From: Leisingera sp. ANG59
Lineage (GTDB): Bacteria > Pseudomonadota > Alphaproteobacteria > Rhodobacterales > Rhodobacteraceae
DNA: 64,000 bases
Reading direction: 5' to 3'
NCBI RefSeq assembly: GCF_013317235.1
Contig: NZ_WLCM01000001.1
Span: 303,965-367,964, forward strand
Shown here: piece by piece, positions 56,127 through 64,000 of the stretch
Position numbering within the stretch: position 1 is the stretch's first letter
Layout: each line of letters opens with the position of its first letter
The notes under the pieces: generated by a model
What the model was told of the DNA's origin: nothing
Database searches by the model: none
The model's input: only the letters and a program-made list of their open reading frames with translations
Position numbers and translations under genes: made by a program

Positions 56127-57422
56127 TTAGCGCTGTTCGATGTCGACGTAGTCGCGCAGGGTCTCGCCGAGGTACAGCTGGCGCGGGCGGCCGATCTTGT
56201 TCTGCGGGTCGGCGATCATTTCCTTCCACTGCGAGATCCAGCCGACAGTGCGCGACAGCGCGAAGATCGGGGTGAACATCGAGGTCGGGAAGCCCATCGC
56301 CTCCAGGATGATTCCGGAGTAGAAGTCAACGTTCGGGAACAGCTTCTTCTCGATGAAGTAGGGATCGTTAAGCGCGGTCTGCTCCAGCTCTTTGGCAACC
56401 TGCAGCAGCGGGTTGTCCTCGACGCCGAGAAGCTCCAGAACCTCGTCCGCGGACTGTTTCAGCACCTTGGCGCGCGGGTCGGTGTTCTTGTACACGCGGT
56501 GGCCAAAGCCCATCAGGCGGAACGGGTCGTTCTTGTCCTTGGCGCGGGCAATGTACTCCGGAATGCGGTCGACGGTCCCGATTTCCTTGAGCATCTCCAG
56601 GCAGGCCTGGTTGGCGCCGCCGTGGGCCGGGCCCCAGAGGCAGGCGATGCCGGCCGCGATGCAGGCAAACGGGTTCGCTCCGGAGGAAGACGCCAGGCGC
56701 ACGGTTGAGGTCGATGCGTTCTGCTCGTGATCCGCGTGCAGGGTCAGGATACGGTCCATGGCCCGGCTGAGGATCGGGTTCACATGGTATTCCTCGGCCG
56801 GAACAGAGAAGCACATGTGAAGGAAGTTGGCCGCGTAATCCAGATCGTTGCGCGGATACACAAACGGCTGGCCGATCGAATACTTATAGGCCATCGCGGC
56901 AATGGTCGGCAGCTTGGCGATCAGGCGGACCGCGGCAACTTCACGCTGCCAGGGGTCGGTCACATCCAGCGAGTCGTGGTAGAAGGCCGACATTGCGCCG
57001 ACAACACCCACCAGGGTCGCCATCGGGTGCGCATCGCGGCGGAACCCGCGGAAGAAGTTGTGCATCTGCTCATGCACCATGGTGTGACGGGTCACACGGG
57101 TCTCGAAATCCTCGAGCTGGGCTGCGGTCGGCAGTTCACCGTAAAGCAGCAGGTAGCAGACCTCGAGGTAGTGCGACTTGGACGCCAGCTGGTCGATCGG
57201 GTAACCGCGGTGCAGCAGCTCACCCTTGTCACCGTCGATATAGGTGATGGTGCTGTCGCAGCTGGCGGTGGAGGTGAAGCCCGGGTCATAGGTGAACACA
57301 CCTGCCTTTGCATAGAGCTTGCGGATGTCGACAACATCGGGCCCGGCCGTCGGCGAGAAAATGGGCAGCTCGTAAGATTCGCCATTCAGCGTGAGCGTGG
57401 CAGATTTCTGTGTCTCGGTCAT
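56127..57422 (-). CDS. gltA: Citrate synthase
   Basis: Condenses oxaloacetate and acetyl-CoA, the TCA entry. It has 431 residues, the type II form. Hallmarks are [57 protein letters not shown] with catalytic His, [18 protein letters not shown] with His/Arg, and [13 protein letters not shown] with the catalytic Asp region. GGAAGGGAC precedes the ATG. gltX is upstream on the same strand after 128 bp. Confidence 0.97.
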   Translation of the reverse strand: MTETQKSATLTLNGESYELPIFSPTAGPDVVDIRKLYAKAGVFTYDPGFTSTASCDSTITYIDGDKGELLHRGYPIDQLASKSHYLEVCYLLLYGELPTAAQLEDFETRVTRHTMVHEQMHNFFRGFRRDAHPMATLVGVVGAMSAFYHDSLDVTDPWQREVAAVRLIAKLPTIAAMAYKYSIGQPFVYPRNDLDYAANFLHMCFSVPAEEYHVNPILSRAMDRILTLHADHEQNASTSTVRLASSSGANPFACIAAGIACLWGPAHGGANQACLEMLKEIGTVDRIPEYIARAKDKNDPFRLMGFGHRVYKNTDPRAKVLKQSADEVLELLGVEDNPLLQVAKELEQTALNDPYFIEKKLFPNVDFYSGIILEAMGFPTSMFTPIFALSRTVGWISQWKEMIADPQNKIGRPRQLYLGETLRDYVDIEQR

Positions 57423-57550
57423 AGATGTCCCTTCCTGTTGCAGGCACGAAAGCTGACCCGTCCGGGCGTCTTCATGCGGGGCAGCGCCTGCGCGGATTCG
57501 CGCAGGGGTTGTCGTATCAAAACAGGCTTTCCCGGGTGTTAAGACCGCAG

Positions 57551-58951
57551 TCAGCCTGTTGCGTCTTTGAGCCGGGCGAGGGTTTCCTCGCGGCCCAGAA
57601 TCAGCATCATGTCGAACACCGAAGGCGTTACCGCCCGGCCTGCCAGCACCGCCCGCAAGGGGCCGGCCAGTTTACCGAACTTGGTATCATGAGCTTCTGC
57701 AAATCCGTTCAGAAGCGCCTCCAGATCGTCACGGACCCAGCTAGCATTTTGCAGCTGCGGCGTCAATTCTTCCAGTATACCATCGGATACAGAAGACAGG
57801 GCCTTTTCTGCCTTCCCGTCCCGTTCAAGAGGCCGTGAGGCCAGGATAAAATGCGCTTTTTCAAGCAGTTCAGGAAAAGTGCGCGCCCGGTCCTTGAGGC
57901 AATACATCGCACGCTCCAGCCCTTGTGACTGCGCGTCAGTCAGGGCGGGTTCCCCGGCAGCCGCCAGGTAAGCGCAGATTTCCTGCCGCAGTGCGGCATC
58001 ATCGCTGATGGCAATGTGCTGGCCGCAGAGATTCTCCAGTTTCTTGGTGTCGAACCGGGCGGGACTTTTGCCGATGCCAGCGAGATTAAACCACTCTTTG
58101 GCCTGGCTGTCCGTAAAAAACTCGTCATCGCCATGCGACCAGCCAAGACGGGCCAGATAGTTGCGCATGCCTGCAGCCGGATAACCCATCGCCTGGTATT
58201 CCTGCGCGCCAAGCGCGCCGTGGCGCTTGGAAAGCTTCTTGCCGTCGGCACCATGGATCAGAGGAATATGTGCCCAGACCGGAATGTCCCAGCCCATCGC
58301 CTGGTAGATCATCATCTGGCGGGCGGCATTGTTCAGGTGGTCATCACCGCGGATCACATGGGTCACGCCCATGTCGTGGTCGTCAACCACCACCGCCAGC
58401 ATGTAGACCGGTGTGCCGTCGGAGCGCAGCAGGATCATGTCATCAAGCTGGTCGTTGCGGATGGTCACATCGCCCTGCACCTCGTCCTTGATCACGGTGG
58501 CGCCGTCCTGCGGTGCCTTGATGCGGATCACGTAAGGCGCATCCGGGTGGCTGGCCTCATCCGCGTCGCGCCAGGGCGAACGGTAGAGGGTCGATTTGCC
58601 CTCGGCCTTGGCCTGATCGCGGAAGGCGGCGATTTCCTCCTGGGTGGCAAAGCACTTGTACGCTTTGCCTTCGGCCAGCAGTTGCTTGGCCACTTCAGCA
58701 TGGCGGTCTGCGCGTTCAAACTGGCTGATCACCTCGCCGTCATGGTCCAGGCCCAGCCATTCCATGCCTTGCAGGATGGCGGCGGTAGCCTCCGGTGTGG
58801 AGCGTTCGCGGTCTGTGTCCTCGATCCGCAGCAGGAATTTGCCGCCCCTGCCGCGGGCATACAGCCAGTTGAACAGCGCGGTGCGGGCGCCGCCGATGTG
58901 CAAATAGCCGGTGGGAGAGGGCGCGAAACGGGTGACAACCGGTTGGGTCAT
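57551..58951 (-). CDS. gltX: Glutamyl-tRNA synthetase
   Basis: Charges tRNA-Glu. It has 466 residues. Class I motifs: [20 protein letters not shown] (HIGH equivalent at 18-21) and [11 protein letters not shown] (KMSKS equivalent) near residue 243. The tRNA-binding region follows with [13 protein letters not shown], and the C-terminal helical domain runs from about 330. It is divergent from comEC by 79 bp. ATG at 58951. Confidence 0.97.
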   Translation of the reverse strand: MTQPVVTRFAPSPTGYLHIGGARTALFNWLYARGRGGKFLLRIEDTDRERSTPEATAAILQGMEWLGLDHDGEVISQFERADRHAEVAKQLLAEGKAYKCFATQEEIAAFRDQAKAEGKSTLYRSPWRDADEASHPDAPYVIRIKAPQDGATVIKDEVQGDVTIRNDQLDDMILLRSDGTPVYMLAVVVDDHDMGVTHVIRGDDHLNNAARQMMIYQAMGWDIPVWAHIPLIHGADGKKLSKRHGALGAQEYQAMGYPAAGMRNYLARLGWSHGDDEFFTDSQAKEWFNLAGIGKSPARFDTKKLENLCGQHIAISDDAALRQEICAYLAAAGEPALTDAQSQGLERAMYCLKDRARTFPELLEKAHFILASRPLERDGKAEKALSSVSDGILEELTPQLQNASWVRDDLEALLNGFAEAHDTKFGKLAGPLRAVLAGRAVTPSVFDMMLILGREETLARLKDATG

Positions 58952-59030
58952 GTGCAGGATTTACCTTTTGGAAACCATGTGAGGCGTAGTGTTTCCGCCT
59001 GTCTACCGGGCCAGAAGGCGGGGGGCAAGC

Positions 59031-61094
59031 ATGCGGCTTGGAGCTGCAGTCAGCGACGTTCTGCAACGCCAGCGCGGCAACCTGTTTCCCTGGGTGCCGG
59101 TGTTTCTGGGCGCGGGCATTGGCGTCTACTTCAGCCTGAAAATCGAACCAGGCACGGCAGCGATTGCCGCCCTGGCTGCAGCCGCTTTGCTTTTTGGCGC
59201 CTGCGCTTTGATGCAGCGGCCATTGGCGTTTCTATACTGGGTTCCAGCGCTGCTGGCGGCGGGGGTATGCCTGGCCTATGCACGCTCCCACCTGGTGGCC
59301 GCCCCGGTTCTGGATTTCCGCTATTACGGTCCGGTTGAAGGGCGGGTGGTTGCGGTAGACCGTTCGCCCACCGATGCGCTGCGGCTGACGCTGGATCAGG
59401 TGCGGCTGGACCGGGTTGCGCTGGCTGATACGCCCGCCCGCGTCCGCATCTCCTTGAAAGGGCAGGAAGACATACCGCCACCCGGCGCGCGGGTGATGAC
59501 CACCGGGCATCTGCTGCCGCCGCAGGGGCCGGTGGAGCCGGGCGGCTTCGACTTCCGCCGGCACGCCTGGTTCAAGCAATTGGGCGGGCTGGGCTATTCG
59601 CGGGTTCCGGTGCTGCTGGCGGAGGCCCCGGGTGATGACAAACCCGTTGAACAGCTGCGCAGATCGCTGGCCCGATATCTTCAGAAGCGGCTGCCCGGGG
59701 AAACCGGCGGGTTTGCCGCTGCTGTTACCGCCGGCGACCGCAGCGGCGTGGGCGAGGAGACTCTGACTGCGCTGCGGCAAAGCAACCTGGCGCATCTTCT
59801 GGCGATCTCCGGCCTGCACATGGGGCTGCTGACGGGTTTTGTTTTTGCAGCGCTTCGTACCCTGATGTGCCTGGTGCCTTGGATTGCGCTGCGCTGGCCG
59901 GTCAAGAAGATGGCGGCGGGTGCTGCACTGGCCGCCGGGGCCGGGTATCTGCTGCTGTCGGGCGGCAATGTGGCGACAGAGCGCGCCTTTGTCATGGTGG
60001 CGGTGATGTTCGGCGCGGTGCTGCTGAACCGGCGCGCGATCACCCTGCGGGCAGTGGCCGTGGCAGCGCTGATCGTGCTGCTGCGGCGGCCGGAAAGCCT
60101 GCTCAGCCCCGGTTTCCAGATGAGCTTTGCCGCCACCGCAGCTCTGGTGGCGGTGTTTGCTGCGCTCCGGGACGGAGAAGTACCGCTGGGGCCGCGCTGG
60201 CTGAGGGCTGTTGCGGCTCTGGTGATCTCATCTGCCGTGGCCGGAGCCGCCACCGCGCCATTTTCTGCAGCGCATTTTAACACCGTCCCGCACTACGGGC
60301 TGCTGGCGAACCTGTTGTCGGTGCCAGTGATGGGAATGGTAGTGATCCCTGCCGCCGTGATTGCGCTATGCTTGGCGCCCATCGGATGGGAGTGTATCGG
60401 GCTAAAAGTAATGAAATGGGGTATGGACTGGATTCTGCTGGTGGCCCGGACCGTATCCGGACTTGAGGGATCGGTGTCGCATGTAGCTGTTCCGGGACCA
60501 TGGGTGCTGCCTCTGCTTGCTGGCGGGTGTGTCTTTGCAGTGCTTTGGCAGGGGCGGCTGCGACTGGCGGGTCTGATCCCTTGCGCTTTCGCCTTCGGAA
60601 TCTGGTCAATGGCGGAGCGCCCGCACATCCTGATTGCCGATTCCGGTGGGCTAGTCGGGGTGATGGTGGCCGAGGGCCGCGCGCTGTCGCGTGCCAAGGG
60701 GCAGGGCTTCACTGCAGGGATATGGCTGGAAAATGACGGCGATCCGGTGTCTCAGCCCGATGCCGCAGCCCGCTGGGCTGGAGGGCTGGACGGTCTGGCT
60801 GTGTGGCACGGTGCCGGGTTCCGCCTAGTTCACGCTCCGGGCAAACGCAAACTTGCCGCCGCAAGCGATTGTAAAAACAAGGATATTATTGTTTCCACTA
60901 TGCCGGGAAAGGGCCAATGCCTTCTGCTGACGCCGGAGGTGATGCGGCAGACCGGCAGCCTTGCCCTGACCCGGGAAGGCTTGCTGCTGACGGCGAGGGA
61001 CGCGGCGGGCGAGCGTCTCTGGACAGCCTGGCGGCCTGAGGGGCGGGAGATCCGCCGCCTGCGGCTGCTGCTGAACAGGGGCGAAGGTCAGTAA
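59031..61094 (+). CDS. comEC: ComEC/Rec2 family DNA-uptake channel
   Basis: An inner-membrane protein of 687 residues that moves single-stranded DNA into the cell. Residues 1-200 are an N-terminal DUF4131-type region ([27 protein letters not shown]). The Competence domain covers about 215-500 ([31 protein letters not shown], shown in parts, and [14 protein letters not shown]). The last 170 residues lack the complete HxHxDH metallo-beta-lactamase nuclease motif, as in many alphaproteobacterial forms. The ATG at 59031 fits; an in-frame codon at 58989 adds 14 residues. Its stop overlaps the convergent lexA stop by 7 bp. In R. capsulatus comEC is required to receive GTA DNA. Confidence 0.92.
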   Translation: MRLGAAVSDVLQRQRGNLFPWVPVFLGAGIGVYFSLKIEPGTAAIAALAAAALLFGACALMQRPLAFLYWVPALLAAGVCLAYARSHLVAAPVLDFRYYGPVEGRVVAVDRSPTDALRLTLDQVRLDRVALADTPARVRISLKGQEDIPPPGARVMTTGHLLPPQGPVEPGGFDFRRHAWFKQLGGLGYSRVPVLLAEAPGDDKPVEQLRRSLARYLQKRLPGETGGFAAAVTAGDRSGVGEETLTALRQSNLAHLLAISGLHMGLLTGFVFAALRTLMCLVPWIALRWPVKKMAAGAALAAGAGYLLLSGGNVATERAFVMVAVMFGAVLLNRRAITLRAVAVAALIVLLRRPESLLSPGFQMSFAATAALVAVFAALRDGEVPLGPRWLRAVAALVISSAVAGAATAPFSAAHFNTVPHYGLLANLLSVPVMGMVVIPAAVIALCLAPIGWECIGLKVMKWGMDWILLVARTVSGLEGSVSHVAVPGPWVLPLLAGGCVFAVLWQGRLRLAGLIPCAFAFGIWSMAERPHILIADSGGLVGVMVAEGRALSRAKGQGFTAGIWLENDGDPVSQPDAAARWAGGLDGLAVWHGAGFRLVHAPGKRKLAAASDCKNKDIIVSTMPGKGQCLLLTPEVMRQTGSLALTREGLLLTARDAAGERLWTAWRPEGREIRRLRLLLNRGEGQ

Positions 61095-61795
61095 GTGCGG
61101 ATCAGGCCAACAAGGCGGCCCTGCACCTGGACCAAATCTTCAGGGTAGCGGCGGGTTTCATAGGCCGGATTAGCGGCCTCCAATGCGATCATCGAACCCT
61201 CGCGGAAATACTTCTTCAGAGTTGCTTCCTGGCCTTCGACCAGTGCCACAACGATGTCGCCGTTGTCCGCGGCAGAGGCCTCGCGGATCACCACGATGTC
61301 GCCATCGTTGATACCAGCCTCGATCATAGAGTCGCCCTTAACCTCCAGCGCATAGTGCTGGCCGGTGGCGGCGATCATGCCGCCCGGCACCGCCACCTGA
61401 TGCGAGACTTGGCTGATCGCCTCGATCGGCACACCGGCGGCGATGCGGCCCATCACCGGCAGTTCGACTACTGCTTGGCGCAGCGGGTCAGCCGATGCCG
61501 GTGCCGGCGCCGTGGTCTTCGCCTGGCCACCCTCGATCACCTTGGGTGCGAAGCCCTGCGGCTCGCCGGTGCCGCCGAGGCTTTCGGGCAGACGGATGAT
61601 TTCGATGGCGCGGGCACGGTGCGGCAGGCGGCGGATGAAGCCGCGTTCCTCCAGCGCCGTGATCAGCCTGTGAATGCCGGATTTCGACCTGAGGTCGAGT
61701 TCGGTCTTCATTTCGTCAAAGCTGGGGGGCACGCCATCGCGCTGCAGGCGTTTGTGAATGAATTCCAGCAGTTGAAGTTGCTTCTTTGTGAGCAT
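61088..61795 (-). CDS. lexA: SOS repressor LexA
   Basis: DNA-damage repressor, 235 residues. The winged HTH is at 1-65 ([40 protein letters not shown]). The linker is longer than in E. coli. The autocleavage bond is Ala120-Gly121 in [11 protein letters not shown]; the catalytic dyad is Ser156 in GDSM and Lys194 in ATLKK. GGAGGG precedes the ATG. Its own promoter (61828-61856) carries a perfect SOS box, so it is autoregulated. Upstream genes moeA and moaC are on the same strand. Confidence 0.97.
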   Translation of the reverse strand: MLTKKQLQLLEFIHKRLQRDGVPPSFDEMKTELDLRSKSGIHRLITALEERGFIRRLPHRARAIEIIRLPESLGGTGEPQGFAPKVIEGGQAKTTAPAPASADPLRQAVVELPVMGRIAAGVPIEAISQVSHQVAVPGGMIAATGQHYALEVKGDSMIEAGINDGDIVVIREASAADNGDIVVALVEGQEATLKKYFREGSMIALEAANPAYETRRYPEDLVQVQGRLVGLIRTY

Positions 61796-61827
61796 CGCCG
61801 CGCCCTCCGTGCCTCAGGTTTTCTTTT

Positions 61828-61856
61828 GTTCTACGCATGTTCACGTTTTGTGTCAA
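61828..61856 (-). promoter_or_regulatory. lexA promoter with SOS box overlapping the -10
   Basis: On the minus strand, TTGACA (61856-61851), 17 bp, TAGAAC (61833-61828). The LexA box GTTC-N7-GTTC (plus 61828-61842, GTTCTACGCATGTTC) covers the -10 and part of the spacer, as expected for autorepression. Confidence 0.88.
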
Positions 61857-61890
61857 CATTGCTGTATCCCTTTGGCGTCGAGGGAACACG

Positions 61891-61910
61891 CCGTAGGCGG
61901 GTGCCTACGG
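61891..61910. repeat. Perfect inverted repeat between lexA and moeA
   Basis: CCGTAGGC (61891-61898) and GCCTACGG (61903-61910) with a 4-nt loop, just upstream of the lexA promoter and 32 bp downstream of the moeA stop. It could be a weak moeA terminator; the T-run follows only on the plus strand (TATTTTT). Confidence 0.45.
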
Positions 61911-61941
61911 TGAGAGTATTTTTGCATAGAATGAAGTGCGT

Positions 61942-63114
61942 TCAGATCGGCAGGTAGTGCACTGTTTCGCCTGCTGCACGGGCGCCATCGCCCGGCGCGC
62001 GCACAAGCAGGGCGTTGGCGGCCGCCAGAACGGTGAGCAACGAACTGTCCTGGTTTTCAAAAGCAGTCAGCTGGCCGTTTACGACCTGTGCCCGCATGTA
62101 GTGTTCGCGCGGGCCATTTTCTGGCAGGGCGGCTGCCAGCAAAGCATGCCGCAGTTGTGCTGCCTCTGCAGGCAGGCCCTGCATCGCCCGGATCATGGGC
62201 GCCAGAAAGACATGGCCACAGACCATGGCAGACACCGGATTGCCAGGCAGGCCGACCATCGCGGCGGCGCCCATCCGGCCGGCCATCAGCGGCTTCCCGG
62301 GGCGCATGGCGACCTTGTAAAAGCTTCGCTCCATGCCGAGGTCCTGCGCCACCTTGCCAACCAGATCGTGGTCGCCCACTGAGGCGCCGCCGATGGTCAC
62401 CACCAGATCCGCGCCCTCTGCCAGCTCAAATGCGGTACGCAAGGAGCTTTCGGTGTCGCGGGCGATCGGCAGGATGCGGGCGCGGGCGCCCAGATCCTCG
62501 AGCATCGCCTTGAGGCCGAAGGTGTTGGAAGCGATGATCTGGTCCGGCCCCGGCGTGCCGCCGGGCATCACCAGCTCGTCGCCGGTGGAGATCAGCGCGA
62601 TTTCCGGGCGGCGGGTGACGGGGACCGAAGGAATGTTCATCGCGGCCAGCAGGGCGATGTCCGCAGGCGTCAGCAGCTTGGGTGCGCTGACGGTCTGGCC
62701 ATCGGTGAAATCACCGCCGCGGGGGCGGATATTGTGGTTGCTGCCGGGCTCATCCGTGATGGTGATGAGGTCGCCGTTGCGGGTCACATCCTCTTGAATG
62801 ACAACGAAACTTGCGCCTTCGGGCACCGGGGCGCCTGTGAAGATCCGCACCGCCTGGCCAGCCCCGGCGCGGCCGCGGAATGCGTGGCCGGCAGCGGCCT
62901 CGCCGATCACCTTGAACATGGCGTGCAGCTCAACCTCGGCGGCGTTGACCGCATAGCCGTCCATGGCGGAGGCGGAGAACGGCGGCTGGTCGCGGCGGGC
63001 CTGCACATCGCGGGCAAGCACCCGGCCTGCGGCCTGGTCCAGCGGCACTTCCTCGGTCTCCAACTGGCTGACAAGCGCCAGAAGATGTGCGCGGGCTTCA
63101 CTGACGGGGATCAT
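61942..63114 (-). CDS. moeA: Molybdopterin molybdenumtransferase
   Basis: Inserts molybdate into adenylated molybdopterin. It has 390 residues. N-terminal domain: [21 protein letters not shown]-binding-type domain [25 protein letters not shown] and [18 protein letters not shown]; end [20 protein letters not shown] at 63114, directly abutting the moaC stop at 63115, so the two are co-translated in one operon. Confidence 0.96.
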   Translation of the reverse strand: MIPVSEARAHLLALVSQLETEEVPLDQAAGRVLARDVQARRDQPPFSASAMDGYAVNAAEVELHAMFKVIGEAAAGHAFRGRAGAGQAVRIFTGAPVPEGASFVVIQEDVTRNGDLITITDEPGSNHNIRPRGGDFTDGQTVSAPKLLTPADIALLAAMNIPSVPVTRRPEIALISTGDELVMPGGTPGPDQIIASNTFGLKAMLEDLGARARILPIARDTESSLRTAFELAEGADLVVTIGGASVGDHDLVGKVAQDLGMERSFYKVAMRPGKPLMAGRMGAAAMVGLPGNPVSAMVCGHVFLAPMIRAMQGLPAEAAQLRHALLAAALPENGPREHYMRAQVVNGQLTAFENQDSSLLTVLAAANALLVRAPGDGARAAGETVHYLPI

Positions 63115-63585
63115 TTACGCCTCATACCTGCCTGACTTTCCGCCATCTTTCAGCGTGACGCGGATGCCGCCGATCTGCATCGCCTTGTCCACGGCCTTGG
63201 CCATATCATAGACAGTGAGCGCGGCGGTGGAGACGGCGGTCAGCGCTTCCATCTCTACCCCGGTCTGGCCGGTTGTCTTGACCGTGGCCAAGATCCGAAC
63301 GCCGGGCAGGTCAGGGGCCAGAGTCAGATCAACAGTGACCTTGGTCACCGGCAGCGGGTGGCAGAGCGGGATCAGATCAGGTGTCTTCTTCGCACCCATG
63401 ATGCCGGCCAGGCGGGCCACTGACAGCACATCGCCCTTCTTGGCGCGGCCTTCGGCGATGATGTCAAAGGTTTCCTGCGCCATGGTGATGTGGCCCTCGG
63501 CGGTAGCGATGCGCGAGGTCACCGCCTTATCGGAGACATCGACCATATGGGCATCGCCCTTGTTGTCGAAATGCGTAAGGCTCAT
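63115..63585 (-). CDS. moaC: Cyclic pyranopterin monophosphate synthase
   Basis: Second step of molybdenum cofactor synthesis, forming cPMP with MoaA. It has 156 residues. Signature blocks are [20 protein letters not shown] at the start, [23 protein letters not shown] in the middle, and [20 protein letters not shown] with KAVDKAM near the end, bearing the catalytic Lys. GGGAGGATCC precedes the ATG. It sits between trpC (11 bp) and moeA in one tight operon. Confidence 0.97.
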   Translation of the reverse strand: MSLTHFDNKGDAHMVDVSDKAVTSRIATAEGHITMAQETFDIIAEGRAKKGDVLSVARLAGIMGAKKTPDLIPLCHPLPVTKVTVDLTLAPDLPGVRILATVKTTGQTGVEMEALTAVSTAALTVYDMAKAVDKAMQIGGIRVTLKDGGKSGRYEA

Positions 63586-63596
63586 GGGATCCTCCC

Positions 63597-64000
63597 TTAC
63601 ATCATGCCCGGCATCAGCGGATCGGAAATCAGCGCGCGGGTTGCCGCGGCCACGTCGTCCTGGCGCATCAGGCTTTCGCCGATGAGGAAGGTGCGGGCGC
63701 CGTAGCGGGCCATGTCGCTGAGATCAGCGGGTGTGAACAGACCGCTTTCGCAGACGATGGTGCGGTCAGCAGGCACCATGCGGGACAGGGTCCGGGTGGT
63801 GTCCAGCGTCGTCTCAAACGTCTTGAGATTGCGGTTGTTGATGCCCATCAGCGGCGACTTCAGATTGCAGGCACGCTCCAGCTCTTCAGCGTCATGCACC
63901 TCCAGCAGCACATCCATGCCCCATTCAAAGGCGCTTTCCTCCAGCTCCTGCGCCTGGGCGTCGGAAACGGAAGCGAGGATGATCAGGATGCAGTCGGCGC
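63597..64000 (-). CDS. trpC: Indole-3-glycerol phosphate synthase, 5' part missing beyond the window
   Basis: Ring closure in tryptophan synthesis. The visible C-terminal part, about 133 residues, reads [20 protein letters not shown] at the window edge, then [37 protein letters not shown] and [20 protein letters not shown], ending GESLMRQDD. These are the phosphate-binding and catalytic barrel segments of TrpC. The frame is open to base 64000, so the start lies outside. Followed by moaC and moeA on the same strand. Confidence 0.94.
   Translation of the reverse strand, partial: ADCILIILASVSDAQAQELEESAFEWGMDVLLEVHDAEELERACNLKSPLMGINNRNLKTFETTLDTTRTLSRMVPADRTIVCESGLFTPADLSDMARYGARTFLIGESLMRQDDVAAATRALISDPLMPGMM

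Overview
The window looks like a chromosomal segment of a marine Roseobacter-group alphaproteobacterium (Rhodobacteraceae; Leisingera, Phaeobacter or Ruegeria-like). The reasons are the high GC content, the conserved order trpC-moaC-moeA-lexA / comEC / gltX / gltA, a DddQ-type DMSP lyase, a fused indolepyruvate ferredoxin oxidoreductase, a GTA-type holin/endolysin pair and Hint-domain and RTX surface proteins. It is gene dense. I saw no tRNA, rRNA, CRISPR array, insertion sequence or prophage structural gene. Genes are cut at both ends: an AsmA-like protein on the left and trpC on the right.

Layout. 1-10.3 kb: AsmA-like envelope protein, queA, two MFS transporters, DUF924 and GFA-family proteins, and the E3 subunit lpd behind a striking palindrome. 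10.4-16 kb: SOS-regulated uvrA with a translationally coupled secreted protein, then a small periplasmic protein and a large anchor-L/Hint exoprotein. 16-25.9 kb: valine catabolism (acyl-CoA dehydrogenase, 3-hydroxyisobutyryl-CoA hydrolase, mmsB; separately mmsA with a divergent LysR regulator), with a GT41/TPR glycosyltransferase, an L,D-transpeptidase and a desaturase between them. 26-33.9 kb: CBS protein, coaD, a 47-residue membrane peptide, a gap whose NAD-specificity residues are replaced, a DUF808 membrane protein, an ankyrin protein, tkt, and a coiled-coil gene coupled to zapA. 34-41 kb: grx4/bolA iron-sensing pair with a tiny ORF between, a Cys-cluster protein, purL, an outer-membrane beta-barrel protein and an MscS channel. 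41-50 kb: LysR and a 1139-aa IOR, the DMSP lyase, an acyltransferase, murI and argC. 49.7-54.1 kb: cytochrome c maturation genes ccmE, ccmF and ccmH, interrupted by the lysis pair. 54-64 kb: PaaG-like hydratase, a membrane-anchored RTX protein, gltA, gltX, comEC, lexA, moeA, moaC and trpC.

How they connect. LexA, its own SOS box and the SOS box of uvrA are all present, so part of the DNA-damage circuit can be read directly. The GTA-type lysis genes (release) and comEC (DNA entry) are both in the window, and LexA controls GTA in Rhodobacter capsulatus. Carbon flow appears gluconeogenic: branched-chain and aromatic amino acid degradation feeds acyl-CoAs to the TCA cycle (lpd, gltA), and gap and tkt carry carbon upward. 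The best leads are the NADP-type GapDH signature, the lysis cassette inside the ccm locus, a recurring intergenic hairpin family (3 copies), a candidate sRNA at 41.2-41.4 kb, and two 47-residue membrane ORFs.
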